Origin: Prosopocoilus inquinatus
Lineage: Eukaryota; Arthropoda; Insecta; Coleoptera; Lucanidae
Length of the DNA: 64,000 nt
Assembly (NCBI GenBank): GCA_036172665.1
Contig: CM069874.1
Span: 48,280,707 to 48,344,706 of the forward strand
Direction: 5' to 3'
The position numbers and the translations under genes are program-made. Positions within the stretch are counted from its first letter, which is position 1, and each line of letters starts with the position of its first letter. Shown here in pieces: positions 45,173 to 56,416 of this stretch. The notes under the pieces were generated by a model that ran no database searches, was not told where the DNA came from, and saw only the letters and a program-made list of their open reading frames with translations.

Positions 45173-45272
45173 CGGGGCCCCTCTGCCCCCTGTCCTCTCC
45201 ATCGACGAATCTAGGTGCAGTAGTTTTCTGTTGGGGCAGAAACTCCCGGCGAAGGTATCCACGAATGTCCAT
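45173..45272 (-). CDS. Possible first coding exon, unknown protein
   Basis: On the minus strand an ATG at 45270-45272 opens MDIRGYLRREFLPQQKTTAP, then RFVDGEDRGQRGP, and ends exactly at a strong donor (CCCCG|GTGAGT). The segment is much GC-richer than its surroundings. MDIR(x)(F/Y) starts are frequent in proteins derived from transposases and BED/zinc-finger genes, but this is too short to assign. No downstream exon was recognised on this strand. Confidence 0.35.
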
Positions 45273-46011
45273 CTTCGTACTTCGCATGCATAAAGATATT
45301 AGATACTCCTACTAGATATTAGATATTTAAGAAATTTAGAATTTAAGAAAGTTTATGCGTTCTCGATATATCTGTGAAGCACAAGAATGTTTGTTTACGT
45401 TTTTGGTTTGGTAATATGATACGGGGGTGTGTTTGACCGAGGTAGCCAAAGAAAGGAAAAGATTACGATATCTTTCAAGAATTACCGTCAACGTATGCCT
45501 GAAGGTATTAATCAGTCGGGCCGTGAATGTGGTTAAATATGCAGTGGTATTTGGTGAGGACTGTCCACGAAATATTAGCTTGGAGGAGGCGATGGTTTGT
45601 TAGAGATAAGATATGTTATATGTAGTGGACGGGGTGTGACCTAGAGAGTACAGCAGAATATGACCTTAGGTGGTATGTTCTGGAAGAAGTAGTAGAGCGA
45701 TACATCCTGTTTATTGACAATCTGGTAGCAAAGTATCGTCCTTGTGGTTAGCCAGAGGATGTTATCGTGGGGCTTGCCACGGTAACAAACAGTACCGATG
45801 AAGGGCTTGCTACCGACAAGACAATTATCTGCATTCTGTATTCATTGTGAATAGGAATTCAGTTGTACTCCTGACCAGTAGCATTGAGTTGTCTAGAACG
45901 GTCTGCCATGATGATGTCGTTGGACCGGTAGAGTGGTACTTGCACTCACGCAAGGTATCCTAATGTCCATTAGGATGTGGGTTTTATATCTACAGGTGAA
46001 TGTGAAGGTTA
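45273..46011. other. No gene established
   Basis: GC-moderate sequence at 45420-45990 (GGACTGTCCACGAAATATTAG, repeated GTAGAGTGG/GGTAGTAGAG-like words) without a sustained frame. It may be decayed LTR-element DNA, because a gypsy-type relic lies 1.8 kb downstream. Confidence 0.3.
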
Positions 46012-46134
46012 ATGCGTGCGAAGACAAGAAATCAATTTGCCAGGATGGCTTCTCTAGTGTTCAATATCATTGTGAGGAAGCTACAAACTTCTAGATTCGC
46101 CATCGAAGTGGGCGGGGCCGGAAAAATGGCCCCG
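46012..46134 (+). CDS. Candidate first exon of a small membrane protein gene
   Basis: Two in-frame ATGs (46012, and 46045 in the better context CCAGGATGG) start a frame reading MASLVFNIIVRKLQTSRFA then EVGGAGKMAP. It stops exactly at a consensus donor (CCCCG|GTAAGT) in phase 0. The downstream candidate exon at 47180 begins in phase 0. The local GC is higher than in the flanks. No family was recognised, so the pairing rests on splice sites and phase only. Confidence 0.35.
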
Positions 46135-47179
46135 GTAAGTGAAGTGTTCCATATTACTGAACAGATACTGGCAAACAGTTACCTGCAATTTCGCGTGGCC
46201 CTTATCCAATTGAAATGCGACGTCCGGAAGCTAAAACTTTTACCCTCAGAGCCTGTCGCGGTCAGGGAAGCGAAAAGGAAAGAAAGAACACAAGGAATGC
46301 GAAACCTTAATAACAGTGTGTTATTGCATTATTGAACAAAAAAAAATACTAGCCAATACGCGTTTGCTTAACTTTTGTTAATAATAGCACTATGGTCAAA
46401 TAATTTATTTATTTCTAAAAATTTATCGTCAGAAATGCATTACGAAATGAAAGAGACGTTCGGGTCATTAGTGCTTGACATATTGGTAACAAGTTTCATT
46501 TTCTTTTTTAAAATTTTTCCTTAAATTAGTCAAATCATAGACTGAAGATTCCAGTGTAGCACACCGTTTGAAGTAACGTTTATTGATGTTTTAAATACAT
46601 AAATCATCTCCAATGCGAACACATAAATAATTTGCTTGTTTGTGTTTCTGAATTTTCAGATCAGAATGTGGCAATAAATTTAAACACGGCACTGATCTTA
46701 GTCAATAAGTAAATAAATAGGCGACGATGATTCTGTACTAGGAAAATTTAGTCAATGTGTCAACTCGACAACGACGAAAATAAAATTGATGCTATCAAGC
46801 AGTGACGAAGGATGTTACAGTTACAATACAGTTTGAGAAAATTCTTGAAAATATGTATAGAGTTCGCGAAGACGCATCTTATGTTATAAGTACATGGTTA
46901 TAAATTAGAAAGGGTCGTTAATATGTGTTTCAAAACGGAAGGGAAAAGTACAAAATTAAAAAAAAATATACGCCTAGAGGTTCTAATTTATATCGATTGC
47001 AATTATAACGATGTGTTTACTCAAACTTTATTTGTAGTAATATTCTACAAATAGAGTATTCTAGTATTCAGATCTCACTGCCTTTTTTAAATAAAACCAG
47101 CCTCTGTAATGGACTGATTCGTGATAAATTTTTGGGAGCTGGTTTTCTCGATCAAGCTTTTTTTATTGTACTCTTGCAG

Positions 47180-47347
47180 ATCGTGCTACTACTTGTCTGC
47201 AGCTACGTTATTCTCCTGGTTACAATACGATACATGGTGGCAAGTGGCGGTGAGAAGTCGACAGCTGTCCCGAAGCTAGTTTCTGAAACAGATAGCGGTG
47301 GGTTAGATAATACAATAAGGGCGCCAGGGAGCAACCTTAGCTGGTGA
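47180..47347 (+). CDS. Candidate second exon with a transmembrane segment
   Basis: After a strong acceptor (TTATTGTACTCTTGCAG) an open frame gives IVLLLVCSYVILLVTIRYMV, a clear 20-residue hydrophobic helix, followed by a polar tail VASGGEKSTAVPKLVSETDS and a TGA at 47345-47347. Joined in phase 0 to the exon ending at 46134 it would make a single-pass protein of about 85-96 residues. No known homologue is recalled; transcript evidence would be needed. Confidence 0.35.
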   Translation: MVLLLVCSYVILLVTIRYMVASGGEKSTAVPKLVSETDSGGLDNTIRAPGSNLSW

Positions 47348-47759
47348 ACGCATTATAGAAGCGCTTCCCAAAGTTCCACAGCGTGCGCTGACAACAGAAA
47401 ACTTCCAGAAGGTTCACTGACACTCGTACGTCGAAGAAAGTGTTTGAGGTGTAGCAAAACATCGTGACGTAAAAAACAGTAAATATATTGGCCCACACTT
47501 GGATTACCTTGAGGATGCCTTATGCTGCAATAACTTATCTGTGTACCCAGCTCTTGCATTGTTGTTATAAATCTTCTGTTGTTAAAATACGTAGTCTAAC
47601 AAAATTCTCTTCGCGTTTCCTTTTTCCTCTAAGTGTCTTACGATCCTGTCTATCACTGTATCTGTCCTGTATGTTCTTATTGGATTAAGCTTTATATATT
47701 TTGTAAACACATCTTGCAATAGATATTAGAATTGGTCATTGATGTTATAGGAGTATGTT
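47348..47759. other. No gene recognised
   Basis: Short frames on both strands without support. Confidence 0.3.
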
Positions 47760-47969
47760 TTTGAGATTGTTTACAGAAAGGGTGGAAACAATACAGAGAC
47801 AGATGCTTTGAGCCGATGTCATGATAAGTTGAAGATGGCAAACGAGTTTGAGATCAACAATTATGATTTTCAAAATGCTACAGGGAAGTACACGAAGGAG
47901 CAGATTGTTGTGTATTGTAATATTGGCAACATTGTGAGTTGCATAGGGAACCAGCGGCTACCCCTCTAG
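47760..47969 (+). pseudogene. Ty3/gypsy pol fragment (end of RNase H)
   Basis: A 69-codon frame begins FEIVYRKGGNNTETDALSR, the standard end of the reverse transcriptase/RNase H region of gypsy-type elements ((F)xIxYxxGxxNxxADALSR); here AD is TD. It continues DKLKMANEFEINNYDF and stops at TAG. No LTRs or integrase were found nearby. Confidence 0.7.
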
Positions 47970-48057
47970 GCACCAATTGTCATATCGTTGTTATGTACAG
48001 TTACTTGAAATAAACATGCATTAGTGCAACATTAGTGTTTGAGTTTGAATTTTAATA

Positions 48058-48777
48058 CTTGGGCTGCTGGAAAATTTTCTGGAATCTAGTAGGTCTAGAA
48101 ATGTTAGCGTTTATCAACTGTCATATCTGAAAAATTTGACGTTTCTCGCCTATCATTCTATTGAGAGTTCCTCTTCAAGTGAAATAGTTTTGTTTGTACA
48201 GCATTTGAGAAAAAGTAATTTTGTGAAACATGGAAATCTCGTGTGAAAATTTTCGTGCCATGATTTTTTACGATCTCAAATGTGGTCTAACGCCGAAACA
48301 ATGCCTCGATCGGCCTCATTTAGCTTTTGGAGATGAAGCACCATCAAAGAGCAGTGTTTATAATTGGTTTCCCGAATTCCAGCGTGGACGTACCTCTCTT
48401 TGTCACGAATTTCGTGAAGGTCGTCCATCAACATCTGTTGTTGACACTAATGTAGATGCTGTGCGTGAAACGCTTGAGCGAGATCGACATGTTACATACC
48501 GTGAGATTCAAGCATCCTTACGCATTGACATGGAAGCAATACACCAGATTTTGCATGATCATTTGAACGTACGAAAGCTTTGCAGTCGTTGGATCCCACA
48601 CAATTTAACAGAAGCGCAAAAGCAGGGTCGTGTCAAATGGTGCGAAGAAATGTTCAAGAAATTCAATGTAGGTCTTTCAAATTTCGTTTATAACGTCGTT
48701 ACTGGTGACGAAACGTGGATCTATTCGTATAGAGCCAGAAAGTAAACAACAATCTACCGTTTGAGTATTTCAAAATG
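48058..48777 (+). mobile_element. D,D34D mariner copy a, 3'-truncated
   Basis: The 5' end CTTGGGCTGCTGGAAAATTT is preceded by TA (48056-48057) and matches the TIR of the other three copies (CGTGGGCTGCTGG). Homology to copy b runs through CAAAATGA at 48777 and then ends abruptly. The 3' half, including two catalytic Asp codons and the 3' TIR, is missing. The adjoining DNA is a packaging-ATPase fragment. Confidence 0.88.
48230..48745 (+). pseudogene. Truncated mariner transposase (copy a)
   Basis: The frame starts MEISCENFRAMIFYDLKCGL, with a helix-turn-helix ending SKSSVYNWFPEFQRGRTS, the linker ASLRIDMEAIHQILHDH, and RWIPHNLTEAQKQGRVKWCE. The first catalytic Asp is in VTGDETWIYSY. A 2-base gain directly after SY breaks the frame to a stop at 48745. 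About 172 of an expected ~345 residues remain. This is the widespread insect mariner type that resembles the SETMAR transposase half. Confidence 0.9.
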
Positions 48778-49135
48778 AAGGCTGGTAAAAGTAATTCCTT
48801 AGTGACATTATTAACCCATGCGAACGGATTACGTTTCAAAAATTTATACATCTGCTGTAAGACCTTATCTCAGGGGAAGTATAAATTTCTCCGACATTTG
48901 CTATCAACAGTGCCCGAAATAGATTACTTTGAAATTTCCGATATTGAAAAAATGGTATCACCTACAAATGTAAAAGAATATTCAGTGATGATGTTCAGTG
49001 TACTACACAAAATTTAATTAAAGAATATTTCTCCTTTGGACGTCATAGAAATGTTGACTGCTTTTATTTAAGTCAAACTTACAGTGCAATACACAAACAA
49101 ATGATTCGTGATAATTGTAATTTGTTAATACTATT
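48778..49135 (+). pseudogene. Packaging-ATPase-like fragment (Polinton/virus-like element relic)
   Basis: The first frame (to 49017) starts at the end of a Walker A motif (AGKSNSLVTLL) and includes FKNLYICCKTLSQGKYKFL and EIDYFEISDIEKM. A small deletion shifts the coding sense to a second frame from 48987, opening with the acidic pair DDVQCT of Walker B, then YFSFGRHRNVDCFYLSQTY and NCNLLILF. This order (GKS/T, FKNLY.....Q.KY, DD, GRH.N.D..YL.QTY, N.N..ILF) is that of FtsK-HerA/A32-type DNA-packaging ATPases of Polintons and related viruses integrated in animal genomes. It is cut at both ends, by the mariner break on the left and repeat R2 on the right. It is non-functional. Confidence 0.6.
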
Positions 49136-50836
49136 TCCGTGATTTGAATGCTAGGTCAGGTTTTCATCGCGAGATTCGCACACTTTCTAATTTTCCAAGA
49201 GGGACATTAATTTTCAAAAATATTTCGAAAATAATAGTTGCATTTCCTCTCAGCTCTGACGATGAATGAATGAATTAATTTTGATTAATCGAAAGCGGTT
49301 CAAAAGAAATTCCTTGTATGTGCATGTAAATTAATAAAACAAATATTCCTGTTCTGGAATAACTAGTGATGGTAGGTATGCGAAACACGAGGCAGTGGTA
49401 TTAATAGAAAAACACTGATGATAACTGTTTACTGCAAAAGCGTAAACAAGACAGACACAGAAGACGAGAGAGGACCTCGTGCGGTGTGCGCTGCTTAGAC
49501 TACTCTGTTTTCAACTTTGAAAAATAAAAGTTTCACTTGGTGATTAGTTTTATTCTATTCAAGGATTTTACATACAACAGATGTACATGTCAATCAGATT
49601 AAATCAGACGTGAATGTATTTTGTACAGAGTTTCTATAAATGATTAATTGGTTCAACGAGTTCTGGAACATAAAAAAAATGAACATTTGTTGCTTATTAA
49701 TAAGGGTCGGACATTCCTAGGATATCTGCTAAAAACCAGTATAAAGATAAACAAAGCAGCGGCGTAGATTTCAACGTCGCCGCTGAACGGCTTATATGCC
49801 CGAGGCACTCTCATCCTCGCGCTCATTGCATCAGAAGCAACCGTGTGATGTAAATTACGTGTGTAACATAATTGCTTTTATAGTATCTTTCAAATTAATA
49901 ATTATGAAAACATTATAATTCTTTAATGTAGCTTTAAAAAGACTGGCATAATACATTTAATTCATATCAATTATAGCGCCGTCACTGCAAAAAGAATGCG
50001 AGTACATTTCGGAATGAATCGATTATGTAAACAATTTTTTATATCCAATCGACCAGAACTGTAGTGGTTACTGCGTGCCGCATAGACTTCTCGGGCTTCG
50101 ACTGGTTTATTGTTTTGTTTTTACAGGGCAGACGCGTTAAAGATTAGAACTTTTTTCCGACTTTGATAACTTCAGCATATTACTAGTTCCTTGTATATTT
50201 AACGAAACCATCCGCCTAAAATGCGCCTAGGCCTGCTTATTAATATCAGCATACTAGTGTCGTCCATTACAATATCCCAATTGCACACCATTAACATCAG
50301 TTAACTAATTTCTCACATATCTAAATTGCATTCACTGCACGAAAATTACGATTACCGTAAGTTTTCAACATTCGGAGCAAATTAAACAACAACGGAACAT
50401 GCAACACACCAACGAATGTTACTGTCAGATTGAGAAAGAGCGGTCAGAAATGTAAAGTAATTTCACAATCGGGAATAGGTGGAACATTTCAACCTCTCCT
50501 GTGTCCAAAGAAACATTTATAGAAACATTGTACTTAATTGGTACTTAATAAACTAATTTATTTAAAGCGGAACATAAAACACTTAAGACTAATTTATTTC
50601 AATAGCAGAGCGTTCCGGTTTCTATTTATCTATATATATCTATATTATCTGTTTTTCTTTCTTCCTCTGGCCGGTCGTTTCTATATCTGCGGATGATCAT
50701 GAGAAATTTGATGGTCGAAGCGGTTGGACGTCCTTCGAACTTTCCATGTTGACCGACACCCTGTTTCTGACGTCAGGCGTTAGATCATCACAATACTAAA
50801 CTGAGATCTTTCTTCAAATGTGTACAGTTGCAGTCA
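49136..50836 (+). repeat. 1.7-kb interspersed repeat, copy R2
   Basis: Nearly identical to R1 (23953-25655) along its whole length in the same orientation; only scattered substitutions and one small replaced patch near 50600-50650 were noticed. The right edge is the TA where mariner copy b begins. R1 continues past that point (CAATAGATGAATG) whereas R2 does not, so the true end of the repeat is unresolved. Confidence 0.88.
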
Positions 50837-50838
50837 TA

Positions 50839-51920
50839 CGTGGGCTGCTGGAAAATTTTCTGGAATCTAGTAGGTCTAGAATTGTTAGCGTATATCAACT
50901 GTCATATTTGAAAAACTTTATGTTTTTCGCCTATAATTCTATTGACAGTTCCCATCCAAGTGAACTTGTCTTGTTTGTACAGCATTTGAGAAAAAGTAAT
51001 TTTATGTAAACATGACAATCTCGCGTGAAAATTTTCGTGCCATGATTTTTTACGATTTCAAATGTGGTCTAACGCCGAAACAATGCCTCGATCAGCTTCA
51101 TTTGACTTTTGGAGATGAAGCACCATCAAAGAGCAGTGTTTATAATTGGCTTGCCGAATTCCAGCGTGGACGTACCTCTCTCAGTGACGAATTTCTTGAA
51201 GGTCGTTCATCAACATCTGTTGTTGCCACTAATGTAGATGCTGTGCGTGAAATGCTTGAGCGAGATCGACATGTGACATACCGTGAGATTCAAGCATCCT
51301 TACGCATTGACATGAAAGCAATACACCAGATTTTGCATGATCATTTGAACGTACGAAAGCTTTGCAGTGGTTGGATCCCAACACAATTTAACAGAAACGC
51401 AAAAGCAGGGTCGTGTCAAATGGTGCGAAGAAATGCTCAAGAAATTCTATGGAGGTTGTTCAAATTTAATTTATAACATCGTTACTGGTGACGTCATGTG
51501 GATCTATTTGTACGAGCCAGAAAGTAAACAACAATCTACCGTTTGGGTATTTCAAAATGAACCAAAACCAACAAAAGTTGTCCGTTCACGCAGTGCTGCG
51601 AAGAAAATGATTGCTTGTTTCTTTGGCTTAACTGGACATGTAGCAACCGTGGCTTTAGAGGATCGAAAAACCGTGAATGCTGATTGGTATACTACAATTT
51701 GTTTGCCGGAAGTCATCGATCAAATAAGAAGAAACAATCGAAATCGACGAATTATTCTCCGTCATGAAAACGCCAGCTCTCGCTCAGCCCGTCAAACAGT
51801 TGATTTTTTGTCCAACAAAAATGTTGAATTAATGACTCTTTGTCCATGTTCACCTGATTTATCACCTAATGATTTATTTTTGTTCCCAAATATCAAAAAT
51901 AAAATGCGCGGTGAGCGATA
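50839..51920 (+). mobile_element. D,D34D mariner copy b, 3'-truncated
   Basis: The 5' TIR CGTGGGCTGCTGGAAAATTT starts after TA (50837-50838) at the end of R2. Homology to copy c continues to GGTGAGCGATA (51920), about 50 codons before the normal end, and then stops. No 3' TIR follows. Confidence 0.88.
51012..51920 (+). pseudogene. Mariner transposase copy b, frameshifted and catalytically damaged
   Basis: Starts MTISRENFRAMIFYDFKCGL. A one-base gain near 51380 moves the frame from SGWIPTQFNR to HNLTETQKQGRVKWCEEML. The first Asp is kept, but the block is VTGDVMWIY instead of VTGDETWIY. The second catalytic Asp is replaced by Glu (RHENASSRSARQ). The third block DLSPNDLFLFPNIKNKM is present. 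The true coding sequence ends at GERYT; the following codons to 52008 are foreign. Confidence 0.9.
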
Positions 51921-52139
51921 CACGAGATACATGAAAGGTTTGGACATGCAGGAACAAGAAGAACGTGGACGATCTACAGAGAAGTATTCTACACGAACAA
52001 TAATTTAACAATAACGAAATTATGTCAATTGGGAAAGTATGTTAAAAGAATGTTAAAAAAAGCGTTGCAGTAGAGAACCAATTAGATTTATTACCAGTGG
52101 ATTTCTTAGGGCATTTGATAGAAGGCTGTTTGGTTACAA

Positions 52140-54770
52140 GAATATTCTGAGTGTTACTACAATACGTCACTGTAACGTCATAAGAACGAACTCGAATCAT
52201 CTTGTCTGTTTGCATCCATCTCCGACATTGTTCTGCTACGCAGTTATTTGCCAGAAAAGTAATATTGTGTGTAATCACGTACCTAATATTTCAGTTAAAT
52301 GTCTGCACTTTTATTTACTTTTTTAACCTATACAAGACTCATCTAGAAGATTGTCGAACAAATGCCGATATGAATCTCAGCGCAGTCTTTTCAAGTTTTT
52401 TTTTTGCATTTCTGCGACGATTGTACGGTATGTAAGTCCTTAAACTCAATCATTAACAAATGATCTTTAACAACATATCGACGATTCTTGTTAACATGTA
52501 CACCATTTTAGGGGTAAAATTTTACACAATGCATAGAACAGAGTAACAAGATTTGAGCGATTGTTAACACAAAATGTGTGATTTGCTTACATAAGGTCAA
52601 TAAAAAGGTGCCATAAAAATAGTATTAGTACTACTACTACTACACTGATAAAAATATGGAGTTCATTCTAACACTTTTTGGACGCCAGGGAACACTTTTT
52701 CGGTGTTCCCTCGCGTCCCTCCGTTTGCGCAGTTACGAAAAACGGAGTTAAGATGTTTACCCTTTAAACGTATGTAGTAGAGCAGAGTTAAGCTTATCCT
52801 GTTGGAGTAAAGACTCACTTTTAGATACAATTTAGTCGAAAAATGAGAACAATAACGCCAAATTAGATGAAGATTAACAACTTTTCAGATAAAACTTTAT
52901 CCATATTTAACACCGAATGGGCAGATTACAATTATTCCCAAAAATTTTTATGTGTGTACTAGGAGTACATTTTTAATTTTTTTTCCCACAAATAAAAGAA
53001 CAAACTTCTATATAAAACAAACTTCTAAATAAAATAGAATTTAAATAAGTAATATATACGTTTACACTTTATTTACTAACTTAAGTTACACACTTAAGGA
53101 CAATATACTCTTACACATGTATGTGTTAAACGATTTTCTCAAAAAAGTATAATATTTTACTACAAATATTGCTCTACAATTGCATTTAAACATTTCGTAT
53201 TTATTATTTCTGTCTTTATTTCAAGCACAATTTCTAGATATATAAAGTCTACGATTGTGTTAACAAACACCATTGTTTTTTCTCTACGTAGTGCAATTAT
53301 TTGGAGTTCTTTGTTGCAATTTTTTTTTCGCTCTTGGCTTTAATTTCTTTCAAAAATCTTGACAATAACAAGAATTTAATATTAAACTAACGAACACGTG
53401 TAAGAATGTTTCGAATGAATTTCGAAAGACTTTATATCTTCGTATTAACTTAATCGTCCTGTTTTGAATTTCAGTTGTATTTTTAACGTTCCTATTTATT
53501 TATTTTCTTTTTAGAATCTGTTTTATGCGAGTGCTGAAGAATATTCCCGTTGAACTGTAACGAAAGTGAACGCCCTCCCTATGGCAACTAATAAAGAAAA
53601 TTTAATATAATCGCAGCGGTAATAAATCCAAAAATCTGTCATTTGTCTTTGATGTTGCGTGCGGGATCTTTAGCAACCCTCGCATTATCCTCAGTTTTGG
53701 CAGTATTGATCAGGAGGGGACAGAAGAGAAAGTTCAGTGAACCCGCACGTGTATCCCAGGTCCACGTGCCGAACCCGGCCATAGCTCAAGTGTTTACCCT
53801 AGTTTTCATTCTTGAACTCTCTAACCTCCACAGCAGACGACCAGCCTCCTCATTCCATGTTGTCCTTTGCTTGAACTCATCTAACCTCTCGATAATTCAC
53901 CTCGAGAGCGTCTTTTTCTGGTGCTATTTTGGGTCGGACCCGGTGTTTCACGAGTTATTTTGTCGGTAGACGTCTTTTTTATGGCCAGTTTTTAGTTATG
54001 GCACGTTTTTATGCGGCTTGACGTGGGAAGAGTTCGATTTCGTTGCGTAATGTTAGAGATTTCAACGATAATGCAGCAAGCAACCAGACGGCCATACAAC
54101 AGATGTTAATGCCGTTTTCCTTGTTATATCGACAATCACTTTTTTAATTTAGAGGCACTATTAAGGCTGATATTTACAGATATCTAGGATGTGTATATTA
54201 CATAAAAGAACCAAATAAACTAAATGTACGACAAATAACAGGCAAACAAGTGAAATTTTGCATACTTGATCTCACGTAAGCTATATCGACATAAATTGCA
54301 TTAAAACATTATTTACGGAGTTCATAATCGAGTTGTTTATTTTTTTCACGAAGTAATTCATTATTCTGTGTTAACAATCGCTCAAATTTTGTTACGGTGT
54401 TCTATGCATTGTGTAAATATTTATATACACCTAATAGTGTAATTTTGTACATGTTAACAAGAATCGTACGATATGTTGTTAATGATCATTCGTTAATGAT
54501 TAAGATAAGTTTATGAACTTACGTATTGTACGATCCTCACAGAAATGCACGAAACTTGGGGAGGCTTCGCTGAAATTCATATCGGTACTTGTTCGACAAT
54601 CTTCTACACAGATCTTGTGCAGGATAAGAAAGTAAATTAAAAAGAGAGTGCGTATATTCTATTTTATTACCAAATAACTTCAACATCGGAGATGCATGCA
54701 AACAGACAAGTCAATTCGAGTTAGTTTTTGCTTGTGACATTACAATAAAGTGTACGTGTGCTTATTCTTT
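52140..54770. repeat. Large imperfect inverted repeat, arms about 450 bp, 1.7-kb centre
   Basis: About 52140-52625 matches the reverse complement of about 54340-54770. Shared words include ACTCGAAT..ACTTGTCTGTTTGCA, ATGAATCTCAGC..AGTCTT-type words, TTGTTAACATGTACA, and ACAATGCATAGAACA..GTAACAA, in mirrored order. The arms show many substitutions and small gaps, so the structure is old. The centre (52630-54340) holds a GC-richer patch at 53640-54060 with an unassigned open frame. This may be one foldback element or two inverted copies of an unclassified repeat. Confidence 0.55.
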
Positions 54771-55094
54771 AAGTTACATACGCATTTCTACGTAACTCAA
54801 GTTTTATAAGTGAGTGTAAAACGCAAAGAGCTGACGTGACATAAAAAAATTTTGCCCAACAGAAACCCACGCAAATAATCACGTGATGTATACCCCACTT
54901 TTCATCCTATTCAAATTATTACAATAAAACACTATGAAAGGAATGGTTTATTTAAAGTCAGCAGTTAATTTATTTATCAAAATTATAACTATATAAAAGA
55001 ATACAAGAGTTTTTGTGTCGTTACGGCACGGCTACGTAGAGAGAACTAACTAACTGCACCCTTTTTCTAAGAAAAATAACCGCAATACATTTAT

Positions 55095-56414
55095 GGCCGG
55101 TTTCACAAAGCATTGTTTAAGCGTTGATTAACTAATCAACCGTTAAGTTTAATCAGTATTAAAAATTTGATGCTGTTTCACAAAACAAAAAAAACTATTA
55201 TGTTAATCTCTGATTAACTAATTGGAGTTTACGTTTGGCAACATCGAAAAATTACCACTTTCACACCGCTTTAAAGCAATCTGTCCGGCATAGCGTCATG
55301 CCTGCACTCTGGTAGTGTGAGGTTAGAAACTTAAAATAAATAAATACATCTTAAATTCTTCGCATTAGTGCAGTTAATGATTTTTAAAAATGAAAAAGGA
55401 AAAAAGAAAAGGAGGAAGGAAACTTTAGTGCAGTTGAATTACTTGAACATATATGGCAAAGACACATTTTCTGTTGTGGTACAGCTCAGCGGGATTATCA
55501 TCAAGTGAAATAATTTTAACATGGGATACAAACTGTGGTGCCAATGACATGAGAAAAGCCTAATGTTAACTTGCGGGGCTTCTTCTATTGGCAATTTAAT
55601 TAAGTGTTTGCTTTGCCTTGCAATAAGGTGAGTGACACGAAGAATTATTCTACGTATCGATGGTTTCTGAAAGTATCAGGAATCAGCTGTTGAAATATTT
55701 CAGCGGATAATAACGTAAGTTTATCAGCAACTGATGTGTACCATAAAATAAATCTCTTTTTGCTTGTTGCAGGTTCTAGTGTGGGACCAAAGAGTTCCAT
55801 AACTCCTTTGGAAAAGCGAAACGTTAAATTCATTATCATCCAAATCATTAAAGGGATTATTTCTGTCTCTTATAAAATGAAGCCTACCTTAAGGAGGCAT
55901 TTCTTTATCGTCAGAGAAAAAAGTGAGGTTGCAGACATTCTGAAATAATTTTGAATTATATGTTGTTGAAAATAATTTCCGAAATATTGTCGTAAAAATT
56001 AATCAATAAACCAAGTCAGTAAAAAGTACAGAAATGTCATTATTTTTCATATTTAAGGTACGTTACATTTTTAAATAAAATTATAATTATTTTTTAGATA
56101 TATGTGTGGGATTTTGATATTAAAAAAGCTTTATAATAACTATGGAAAATTCACTCGTTATTTTCTAATTGCTGGAATTCTATCGATTAATCTAACGCCT
56201 GATTAGATAGAAGTAAACGAAGCATTATCTCTTAATCGAGCTTTGTGAAACACTTAACGGAGCATTAAGACTGTTTGTAGACCGATTAGAGAGCGAGCCG
56301 TTTAGTAATCATCGTTAATTTAATCATCGTTAAATGCAGTTGTTTTCCTTTTTAATCATTCGTTACAGAATTAATCGGAATTTAAATATTTAACGAAGCT
56401 TTGTGAAACCGGCC
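55095..56414. mobile_element. DNA element with GGCCGGTTTCACAAAGC ends and AT duplication, 1320 bp
   Basis: The inverted ends GGCCGGTTTCACAAAGC are perfect for 17 bp (55095 and, reversed, to 56414). The flanking dinucleotide AT occurs on both sides (55093-55094, 56415-56416). GG-start ends with GTTTCACAA fit the PIF/Harbinger-ISL2EU assemblage, and a 2-bp AT duplication fits ISL2EU better than the 3-bp TWA of Harbinger proper. Sub-terminal GATTAACTAAT words are repeated in both arms. A frame at 55736-55948 (+) (FLLVAGSSVGPKSSITPLEK) is unassigned and no nuclease was recognised. Confidence 0.65.
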
Positions 56415-56416
56415 AT

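Noticed and set aside
53643..53969. 108-codon plus-strand frame in a GC-richer patch
   Set aside because: The frame drifts from basic/hydrophobic to serine/leucine-rich without domain signs; it sits inside an old inverted-repeat structure and is probably incidental.
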